Positions 1 through 5,832 of a stretch of 23,039 bases of DNA are shown here, one piece after another. The notes beneath the pieces were generated by a model. That model was not told the DNA's origin, made no database searches, and was given only the letters and a program-made list of their open reading frames with translations. The position numbers and the translations under genes are program-made. The stretch lies in contig DBBY01000040.1 in NCBI GenBank assembly GCA_002292855.1, positions 1 through 23,039 of the forward strand, read 5' to 3'. How positions within the stretch are numbered: position 1 is the first letter of the stretch; the number at the start of each line of letters is the position of its first letter. The stretch is from Flavobacteriales bacterium UBA972 (GTDB lineage: Bacteria > Bacteroidota > Bacteroidia > Flavobacteriales > Schleiferiaceae).

Positions 1-473
1 GTAAAGGTGTTGTCGTGGTCTGCTTGGTCAAAACCCTCGTCGCCAAAAAAGTCGGCGTCGTAGCCCACCAGGTGCGGAATCTGCTTGAGGATCAAGATGA
101 GCCCGATGGCAGCCATCATTCCTTTAATCACGGTGTTGGGTACGTAGTGGCCCACCACACCCAGTTTAAGCAGGCCCATTGCAATCTGAATCACTCCCGC
201 AAGTACCACGGCGACCAAGAAGATTTCGAAGGACCCCAGGTCGCTGATTGCCGCGAAGACTACGGCCGTGAGGCCCGCGGCAGGTCCCGAAACGCTCAAG
301 GGCGATCCGCTGAGGGCGCCGATGACTACGCCACCTACCACACCGGCGACGATTCCGCTGAGCATCGGGGCGCCAGAGCCCAAGGCGATTCCGAGGCAAA
401 GGGGAAGGGCGACCAAGAACACCACCAGGGCGGCGGGCAGGTCAGCGTGGAGTTGGGGACGAAATGTGGGCAT
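1..473 (-). CDS. SulP (SLC26-type) inorganic anion transporter, N-terminal part, cut by window edge
   Basis: Partial gene: 157 residues are visible from the ATG at 473 to the left edge, and no stop is reached. The protein begins MPTFRPQLHADLPAALVVFL and is strongly hydrophobic. Marks of the SulP fold are the segment GSPLSVSGPAAGL (residues 56-68), SDLGSFEIFLVAVVLAGVIQ (77-96), and PNTVIKGMMAAIGLILILKQ (112-131) followed by IPHLVGYD. The family moves sulfate, bicarbonate or other anions across the inner membrane, usually with a C-terminal STAS domain, which would lie outside the window. The substrate cannot be told from this piece; Bacteroidota proteins of this short-N-terminus form are often next to carbonic anhydrase genes, so bicarbonate is possible. 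It is divergent from the arginine decarboxylase gene across a 155-base gap. Confidence 0.88.
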   Translation of the reverse strand, partial: MPTFRPQLHADLPAALVVFLVALPLCLGIALGSGAPMLSGIVAGVVGGVVIGALSGSPLSVSGPAAGLTAVVFAAISDLGSFEIFLVAVVLAGVIQIAMGLLKLGVVGHYVPNTVIKGMMAAIGLILILKQIPHLVGYDADFFGDEGFDQADHDNTF

Positions 474-597
474 AAATATTTTGGAATTCGAAAATAAGCG
501 AATCCGATGGATGAATACTAATCGAGCCCCCGAAGTTTTCGGGCACAATCCGAGTGAGTTACTTTGAAACAAAAAGTATAATGCAACTAAGTTGGAT

Positions 598-605
598 TAC
601 CTTTG
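598..605 (+). promoter_or_regulatory. Probable -7 promoter box of the arginine decarboxylase operon
   Basis: TACCTTTG matches the Bacteroidota -7 consensus TAnnTTTG exactly and ends 23 bases before the ATG at 629, leaving a leader of roughly 15-20 bases. I see no good TTTG -33 element at the usual spacing (a TTTG at 563-566 is too far), so the call rests on one box. The gap also holds a small hairpin at 529-543 (CCCGAA, loop GTT, TTCGGG) of unknown role. Confidence 0.45.
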
Positions 606-628
606 GCGCCCTTTAAAACTCTTCGCCG

Positions 629-2032
629 ATGCGTACCAAGTACCAAGACCTTATTGAGCAAACCTTTGAGTGGCCGCAGCAAGAATTCTCTACCGAAGAC
701 TCTGAGTTGCTCTGGCACGACATTCCGGTGATGGAAATTATCAAGCAGTACGGCACGCCATTAAAGGTTACGTACCTGCCAAAAATCTCCGAACACATTC
801 AGAAATCCAAGCGCATGTTCAATGTGGCTATGGCAAAGGTTGACTACCAGGGGGACTATCATTTTTGCTACTGCACCAAGTCTTCGCACTTTCAGTTTGT
901 GCTTGAAGAGGCGCTCAAAAACGACATTCACCTGGAGACTTCGTCTGCATTTGACATCAACTTGATTGAGACACTCGAAGAAGAAGGCCGCATCACCAAA
1001 GACCAGTTCATCGTCTGCAACGGCTACAAACGAGCGCAGTATGCCGAGAACATTGCACGGCTCATCAACAACGGTTGGACGAGTGTGATTCCGGTTTTAG
1101 ACAACCGCGAAGAGCTCGACTTGCTCATGGAACAGGTCAATCCAGAGAACGCGCATCCGGTCAAAGTAGGCATACGCATCGCAGCCGAAGAGGAGCCCAA
1201 GTTCGAATTCTACACGTCCCGATTGGGTATTGGCTACAAAGAAGTGGTTCCGATGTATAAGAACTACATCCAAAACATACCCAATGTGGAGTTGAAGATG
1301 CTTCACTTTTTTATTAATACGGGCATTAACGACACGGCCTACTACTGGAACGAGCTCAATAAGGCGGTGCGCGTGTACATCCAGCTTAAGAAGATTTGCC
1401 CTACCCTCGACTCCCTGAACATCGGGGGCGGATTCCCAATCAAAAACAGCTTGTCCTACGCCTACGACTACGAGTACATGGCCGAGGAAATCATCTCGCA
1501 AATCAAGCAGATTTGTAAGGCAGAGGGCATCGAAGAGCCGCACATCTTCACCGAGTTTGGCAGCTATACAGTGGGCGAATCGGGCGCGACCTTCTACAGT
1601 ATTTTGGGCGAGAAAAAGCAAAACGACCGCGAGAAGTGGTTTATGATTGACTCGAGCTTCATGACCACGCTCCCCGACGCATGGGCCATTAACAAGCGCT
1701 TCATCATGCTGGCCATCAACAACTGGGACCACGACTACGAGCGGGTTCTTTTGGGCGGACTCACCTGCGACAGCGACGACTACTACAATTCAGAGCAGCA
1801 TTCCAACGCCATCTTTTTGCCGAAAATCAAAAACGATACGCCACAGTACATCGGATTCTTCAATACCGGCGCCTACCAGGAGTCGATAGCGGGCTACGGC
1901 GGCCTGCAGCACTGCCTGATACCGGCCCCCAAGCATGTGGTTATCAGTGTAGACGCCAACGGAGACTGGAACACCCGCTTGTTTGCCAAGGAGCAGAGCT
2001 ACAAGTCCATGCTCAAAATTCTCGGCTACTAA
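629..2032 (+). CDS. Arginine decarboxylase, PLP-dependent, alanine-racemase fold (Bacteroidota type)
   Basis: A 467-residue fold-III PLP decarboxylase that should convert arginine to agmatine, the first step of polyamine synthesis. Visible motifs: YCTKSSHF with the likely PLP-binding Lys84; SRLGIGY (198-203 region) and LHFFINTG (225-232); the glycine loop NIGGGFP (264-270) that holds the PLP phosphate; EFGSYTVGES (309-318); and GGLTCDSDD with Cys380/Asp381, the C-terminal catalytic Cys and substrate-binding Asp of this fold. It resembles the ~465-residue enzymes annotated as arginine decarboxylase across Flavobacteriia and is much shorter than E. coli SpeA (about 660). Carboxynorspermidine or diaminopimelate decarboxylase are alternatives of the same fold, but the overall match favours arginine. 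The DHS-like gene follows after 63 bases in the same direction. Confidence 0.85.
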   Translation: MRTKYQDLIEQTFEWPQQEFSTEDSELLWHDIPVMEIIKQYGTPLKVTYLPKISEHIQKSKRMFNVAMAKVDYQGDYHFCYCTKSSHFQFVLEEALKNDIHLETSSAFDINLIETLEEEGRITKDQFIVCNGYKRAQYAENIARLINNGWTSVIPVLDNREELDLLMEQVNPENAHPVKVGIRIAAEEEPKFEFYTSRLGIGYKEVVPMYKNYIQNIPNVELKMLHFFINTGINDTAYYWNELNKAVRVYIQLKKICPTLDSLNIGGGFPIKNSLSYAYDYEYMAEEIISQIKQICKAEGIEEPHIFTEFGSYTVGESGATFYSILGEKKQNDREKWFMIDSSFMTTLPDAWAINKRFIMLAINNWDHDYERVLLGGLTCDSDDYYNSEQHSNAIFLPKIKNDTPQYIGFFNTGAYQESIAGYGGLQHCLIPAPKHVVISVDANGDWNTRLFAKEQSYKSMLKILGY

Positions 2033-2040
2033 GCCTTTGG

Positions 2041-2057
2041 GGAGCCCCTGAGGCTCC
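2041..2057 (+). terminator. Hairpin between the decarboxylase and DHS-like genes (weak terminator or processing site)
   Basis: GGAGCC and GGCTCC pair perfectly around a five-base loop (CCTGA), nine bases after the decarboxylase stop. No real T-tract follows, so it may stabilise or process a shared transcript rather than end it. Confidence 0.35.
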
Positions 2058-2095
2058 GTACGTTTGTTCAGTAATCCTTCTAATTCTATTCTGCC

Positions 2096-3094
2096 ATGCT
2101 TCGCGGACCCATTTCTCAGTTTATCGAAAAACACTACAAGCACTTTAATGCGGCCGCACTCGTCGACGCCGCCAAGGGCTACGAAGCGCACCTGACCGCG
2201 GGCGGAAAAATGATGGTCACCCTCGCCGGTGCCATGTCTACGGCCGAACTCGGCAGGTCTCTGGCTGAAATGATACGCCAGGGCAAAGTCGACATCATCA
2301 GCTGCACGGGTGCCAACCTCGAAGAGGATCTTATGAACCTGGTGGCCCACAGCCACTACGAGCGCGTGCCGCACTACCGCGACCTCACGCCAGAACAGGA
2401 GCGGGCTTTGCTCGACCGCGGCTTGAACCGCGTGACCGACACCTGCATACCCGAAGAGGAGGCCTTTCGCAAGCTGCAGCACCACATTCATAAAGTATGG
2501 TCGGCAGCTGAAGCCAAGGGCGAGCGGTACTTTCCGCACGAGTACATGTACCAGATGATTCGCCTGCCTGAGTTCGCAGCCGAGTACGACGCCGCGGTGG
2601 ACCCTGCCAATTCATGGATGCTTGCCGCCGCAGAGCGCAACCTGCCGATTATTGTTCCGGGCTGGGAAGACAGCACCATGGGCAACATCTTTGCGAGCTA
2701 CGTGATCAAGAACGAGCTCAAGGCCAGCACCATGATGTCGGGTATAGAGTACATGGCCTGGCTCGCGGGCTGGTACGTGGCCAACTGCCGCAACCCCAAG
2801 AATCCAACCGCTCCTTCGGTGGGCTTCTTTCAGATCGGCGGTGGCATTGCGGGCGACTTCCCGATTTGCGTCGTGCCGATGCTCTACCAAGACATGGAAA
2901 TGGAGGATGTTCCCTTCTGGGGCTACTTCTGCCAAATCTCGGATTCGACTACTTCCTACGGGTCTTATAGCGGAGCGGTTCCGAACGAAAAAATCACCTG
3001 GGGCAAGCTCGACATTGATACTCCAAAATTTATTGTAGAATCTGATGCTACAATCGTTGCCCCGCTTATGTTTGCATGGATACTAAAATGGTAA
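2096..3094 (+). CDS. Deoxyhypusine synthase-like protein (bacterial DHS family)
   Basis: A 332-residue cytoplasmic protein of the deoxyhypusine synthase/homospermidine synthase family, which uses NAD and transfers an aminobutyl group from spermidine. The family's C-terminal active-site block is present as SGAVPNEKITWGKLDID, where Lys304 lines up with the Lys that forms the enzyme-imine intermediate in eukaryotic DHS. The NAD-side segments SCTGANLEEDLMN (about 67-79) and IGGGIAGDFPICV (about 255-267) are also seen. The paired His following GGG in the human enzyme are not present, so substrate chemistry may differ. Bacteria lack eIF5A, so hypusine formation is unlikely; a role in polyamine synthesis or modification is inferred from the adjacent arginine decarboxylase. 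The small acidic gene starts 9 bases downstream, suggesting one operon. Confidence 0.85.
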   Translation: MLRGPISQFIEKHYKHFNAAALVDAAKGYEAHLTAGGKMMVTLAGAMSTAELGRSLAEMIRQGKVDIISCTGANLEEDLMNLVAHSHYERVPHYRDLTPEQERALLDRGLNRVTDTCIPEEEAFRKLQHHIHKVWSAAEAKGERYFPHEYMYQMIRLPEFAAEYDAAVDPANSWMLAAAERNLPIIVPGWEDSTMGNIFASYVIKNELKASTMMSGIEYMAWLAGWYVANCRNPKNPTAPSVGFFQIGGGIAGDFPICVVPMLYQDMEMEDVPFWGYFCQISDSTTSYGSYSGAVPNEKITWGKLDIDTPKFIVESDATIVAPLMFAWILKW

Positions 3095-3103
3095 ACTACC
3101 CCC

Positions 3104-3463
3104 ATGGAAAAGCGACGCATTATCGTTGACTATAAAAACATTACCTCGGAACAGCTCTCGCTGATTACCGACCGCTACCCGGAGGGTTTTGCGCCCGAAG
3201 ACATGATGTCGTTTAAAAATTCCAAGGGCGAGACCGTTCGTGCGGTGCCCTTGGAGACCGAGGATACCAAATACCTTTTTAAGGTTTCTGTTGAAATGGA
3301 GCGCCGCATGGAAGCCCATATGGACGAAGACGATTCGGTCTCCGAGGTGGGTGCGGCGCCCGACGACGTCGATGCGCTGGGTCATGAGGACTCCACCGAC
3401 GACGACGAGACTCCCGGCGTGGATGACGCTCCCGACTTGGACGAAGGTCCCGAGGAGGATTAG
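3104..3463 (+). CDS. Small conserved Bacteroidota protein with acidic tail, function unknown
   Basis: 119 residues. The first ~70 form a compact conserved part beginning MEKRRIIVDYKNITSEQL and containing FKNSKGETVRAVPLETEDTK, a pattern I recognise from short proteins found throughout Flavobacteriia (sometimes labelled DNA primase without basis). Residues ~72-119 are almost wholly Asp/Glu/Pro/Gly/Ala and probably disordered. No catalytic motif, signal peptide or membrane segment is seen. It starts 9 bases after the DHS-like gene and is probably cotranscribed. Its TAG stop overlaps the TAA stop of convergent dprA by sharing bases 3461-3462, so no room remains for a separate terminator. Confidence 0.75.
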   Translation: MEKRRIIVDYKNITSEQLSLITDRYPEGFAPEDMMSFKNSKGETVRAVPLETEDTKYLFKVSVEMERRMEAHMDEDDSVSEVGAAPDDVDALGHEDSTDDDETPGVDDAPDLDEGPEED

Positions 3464-4521
3464 GCACCCTGCAGCGGCCTTCGATGGTAGGTTCCCGAGC
3501 GCGCATAGGCCCGCCCGGTCCAAATGAGTTCTGCTAGGGCAGAAAGCACGGCTTCGGTCGGCAGTCCTGTTGCTTTTTGAAGGTCTTCGACCCGACTTGG
3601 CCCCCGAAGTGCCTCTAATACCGACGCAAGCGGCTTGCTCAGGTCGGCTTGCGGACCCTGCTGGCGCCGAGCGGACCAATTGAGGTTGCTGAGGACCTGC
3701 TCGGGGTGCAGGGCCATTTGGGCAATTTGGTCGGCAATCAGGCTTAGGCATCCTTGGCTGTGCACGTCGTGGATGCGCCCCGGTATGGCAAAGACGGTTC
3801 GGTCGTAGCCATGCGCGAGCTTGGCGGTGATGGACGCACCGCTTTTGATGGAAGCCTCTACAACGAGTACCGCATCGCTCAGACCGGCGATAATGCGGTT
3901 TCTGCGGGGGAAGTGTGCTGCTCTGGCCGGGATGCCATAAGGCCACTCGGAGATCCAAGCACCTCCGGATTGAAGTATGCGCTCGGCGAGCCGCGCGTTG
4001 GCGCGCGGCTGCGCGGCGTCGAGGCCGTGCGCCAGAACCGCCCAGGTGCTGAGACCCGAACGCAAGGCCTCGCCGTGGGCGGCGGCGTCAATGCCCAGGG
4101 CTAGCCCGCTGACGATCGTGGGGCGCGCCGCCCCGAGCGCATTCACCCAAAAATCCGTGTGCAGCAAACCGTCAGGGGTAGGCGACCGCGTACCCACCAC
4201 GGCCAAAACACGATCGTTGGAACTAAGAGATCCGCGCACAAAAAGAAGCGGTGGTGGATCATTGGCTTGAGCCAAGCGCTCCGGATAATCCTCCTCACCC
4301 AAGGCAATGCACCGAATCCCGTGAGCGGCATGCAATGCCACCATACGCCCGACCTCATGCAGCTTGGTGTGCACCGTCTTTGCCCACCGACCCGGAAGCT
4401 GCTGCGTTTCAAGTTGAAAAGCCTCCCCACTTGGGGCAAGCTGCCGCAGCCATACTAAAGGCTGATTGTGCTCTTCTTCGAGTAGCCTTAATGCAAGCTG
4501 GTATTGATGTTCTTCGGTCAT
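3460..4521 (-). CDS. dprA: DprA, DNA-processing protein (RecA loader in transformation)
   Basis: DprA binds incoming single-stranded DNA and loads RecA during natural transformation. The Rossmann-like core is clear: DYPERL, then VVGTRSPT (about residues 108-115), SGLALGIDAAAH (138-149), HFPRRNRIIAGLS (203-215), VVEASIKSGASITA and VFAIPG. A C-terminal winged-helix (about 291-353) ends the protein. I chose the ATG at 4521 (MTEEHQYQLALRL, 353 aa) because that is where DprA homology begins. In-frame ATGs at 4572 and 4596 exist, but the latter lies two bases from the tRNA gene and the extra 25 residues overlap the tRNA promoter. The usual N-terminal helix-hairpin-helix segment (as in IPGIGDVTAKKL) is not recognisable here. 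Convergent with the acidic-protein gene, with a 4-base overlap at the stops. Confidence 0.93.
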   Translation of the reverse strand: MTEEHQYQLALRLLEEEHNQPLVWLRQLAPSGEAFQLETQQLPGRWAKTVHTKLHEVGRMVALHAAHGIRCIALGEEDYPERLAQANDPPPLLFVRGSLSSNDRVLAVVGTRSPTPDGLLHTDFWVNALGAARPTIVSGLALGIDAAAHGEALRSGLSTWAVLAHGLDAAQPRANARLAERILQSGGAWISEWPYGIPARAAHFPRRNRIIAGLSDAVLVVEASIKSGASITAKLAHGYDRTVFAIPGRIHDVHSQGCLSLIADQIAQMALHPEQVLSNLNWSARRQQGPQADLSKPLASVLEALRGPSRVEDLQKATGLPTEAVLSALAELIWTGRAYARSGTYHRRPLQGA

Positions 4522-4556
4522 ACGACGAAGGTCCGGAATCAAAAACCCCAAGTCGG

Positions 4557-4588
4557 TTGCCAACGTAAGCATGCGTTTAGTACATTTG
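4557..4588 (+). promoter_or_regulatory. Promoter of tRNA-Ala
   Basis: TTG at 4557-4559, a 21-base spacer, then TACATTTG at 4581-4588, an exact match to the Bacteroidota TAnnTTTG box. The mature tRNA begins at 4598, nine bases after the box, as expected for a stable-RNA promoter. The element lies just upstream of dprA on the opposite strand, inside the region that a long dprA start would make coding. Confidence 0.65.
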
Positions 4589-4595
4589 CCGTCCA

Positions 4596-4671
<76 letters not shown>

Positions 4672-4683
4672 CAAGGTGAACCC

Positions 4684-4716
4684 CAAAACCCTGCCTCTGG
4701 CGGGGTTTTGTTTTTT
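4684..4716 (+). terminator. Intrinsic terminator of tRNA-Ala
   Basis: CAAAACCCTGCC (4684-4695) pairs with GGCGGGGTTTTG (4699-4710) across the loop TCT, with one T-G wobble, followed by TTTTTT at 4711-4716. It starts 13 bases after the tRNA end. Confidence 0.9.
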
Positions 4717-4754
4717 ACGTAGTTTTTGCGCTTTGGGCTGGCCCCTTCGGTGCC

Positions 4755-4788
4755 GCCAGCTACTAGTAACTAGTTGCTTGTTGGCCAA
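4755..4788 (+). repeat. Degenerate heptad repeat, copy A
   Basis: After GCCAGC come seven-base units tactagt, aactagt, tgcttgt, tggccaa. The unit matches those at 5724-5752, 8005-8034 and 9955-9996. It lies between the tRNA terminator and the end of the DUF1295 gene, so it sits at a gene 3' end. Confidence 0.6.
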
Positions 4789-4792
4789 CGAA

Positions 4793-5704
4793 CTAAATAA
4801 ACCGGCGCACCCGCTTGATGTAGTCCGCGTAGTCCGGGTACTTGCCGGCGCTGATGCCTTCGCTGAAGTTGGCGCTCCCGTGAAAGAGTAGGACGAGCAG
4901 GATGCATCCGACGATGCTGGCGTTCAGCCATTCGCCGGTTGCGACGCCGGTGAAGAGGTAAAAGACGACCCAGATGGACTGCTCGCAGGCGTAGTTCGGG
5001 TGGCGCGAGCGGCCCCAGAGGCCGGTGTGCACGAATCCTTTGCCGTAGACGGGTCCGAGGTCTTCGCCCGCGGCGATGCGGCGGTGCTTTTCGCGCTGAA
5101 AGTTCCACTGCTGCTGGTCCGCCACGAATTCAAGGGCAATGAGGGCGACCATGGCGAGGGCGAGCAGGGCGTCGAGGGTGGTGAGCACGCTGGTTCCGCC
5201 ACTCGGACGCCAGGCGTAGGCTATCGGAAGGGTGAAGAGTAGGATCAGGCCCATTTGGTAGACGCATATGAAGAGCAGGTGGAAGATTTGCCAGACCACG
5301 GGGCGGTTGAGCGGAGCTATTTTGCGCAAAACCTCCCAGCGGTAGTCCTCTTCGCCCTTCCAGGGGAGCCAGCTGTAGCCCCCGCGGCGCGCGAAGTTGA
5401 AGGTCAGGCGGGCGCCCCAGAGGCCCACGAGTCCGGCCATGAGGGTGGCGCGCGGATCCCAGCCGGTAAACCAGGCTGCGTAGACGGCGTAGACAATGGG
5501 CACGGTACTCCACAGGCGGTCGACTTGGCTGTGGTTGCCCGTCAGCACCCCGGCGAGGTAGGTGTAGGCGGTGAATCCGGCCCAAATGGTGACCAGATGG
5601 CTGAGGAGTTCAGACTGCTGGGGTTCGAGTGATGGGCCGTAGAGCCAAGACCAGGCGACGGCGCCAATGAGGGTGAGGCCGAGGAGGATCGCGGTGCGGA
5701 TCAT
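4793..5704 (-). CDS. DUF1295-family membrane protein (steroid 5-alpha-reductase-like fold)
   Basis: A 303-residue polytopic inner-membrane protein with several hydrophobic helices, including IRTAILLGLTLIGAVAWSWL at the start, IWAGFTAYTYLAGVL, YQMGLILLFTLPIAYAW and ALLALAMVALIALEFVA. The family signature near the C terminus is GLWGRSRHPNYACEQSIW (roughly 228-245), followed by a short tail ending VRRFI. The relatives are steroid reductases and isoprenylcysteine methyltransferases, which act on hydrophobic substrates at the membrane, but the bacterial DUF1295 substrate is not settled. Its adjacency to a fatty-acid activating fusion gene, divergently placed, is compatible with lipid metabolism but is not proof. 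Both ends are flanked by heptad repeats. Confidence 0.85.
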   Translation of the reverse strand: MIRTAILLGLTLIGAVAWSWLYGPSLEPQQSELLSHLVTIWAGFTAYTYLAGVLTGNHSQVDRLWSTVPIVYAVYAAWFTGWDPRATLMAGLVGLWGARLTFNFARRGGYSWLPWKGEEDYRWEVLRKIAPLNRPVVWQIFHLLFICVYQMGLILLFTLPIAYAWRPSGGTSVLTTLDALLALAMVALIALEFVADQQQWNFQREKHRRIAAGEDLGPVYGKGFVHTGLWGRSRHPNYACEQSIWVVFYLFTGVATGEWLNASIVGCILLVLLFHGSANFSEGISAGKYPDYADYIKRVRRFI

Positions 5705-5723
5705 AGGTAGACTTGAAGTTAAA

Positions 5724-5752
5724 TCAGTTACTAGATACTAGTTGCTAGTTGG
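5724..5752 (+). repeat. Degenerate heptad repeat, copy B
   Basis: Units tactaga, tactagt, tgctagt (5729-5749), framed by CAGT and TGG. It lies in the 128-base gap between the divergent DUF1295 and acyltransferase-ligase genes. The rest of the gap is AT-richer; TTTG (5775-5778) and TAAATTCA (5802-5809) form a poor promoter candidate for the rightward gene. Confidence 0.6.
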
Positions 5753-5832
5753 AGCGCTGCATGCGCTGCAACTGTTTGTGACGCTAATGTAATAAAACGG
5801 TTAAATTCAAACGTTTCTCTATCTTGGGATCT

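Noticed and set aside
15..497. A 160-codon + strand frame at the left edge
   Set aside because: It is antisense to the SulP transporter; its His/Asp/Gly-rich content mirrors membrane codons.
529..543. Hairpin CCCGAA-GTT-TTCGGG between the SulP and decarboxylase genes
   Set aside because: The stem is only six pairs with no T-tract, in a divergent promoter gap; it could be an operator but nothing supports that.
1097..2539. Two long - strand frames (211 and 249 codons) opposite the decarboxylase and DHS-like genes
   Set aside because: They are mirror frames of well-supported genes, with no recognisable motif.
5820..5827. TATCTTGG as the -7 box of the acyltransferase-ligase gene
   Set aside because: It has one mismatch, lies five bases from the ATG and lacks a -33 partner; too weak to list as a promoter.
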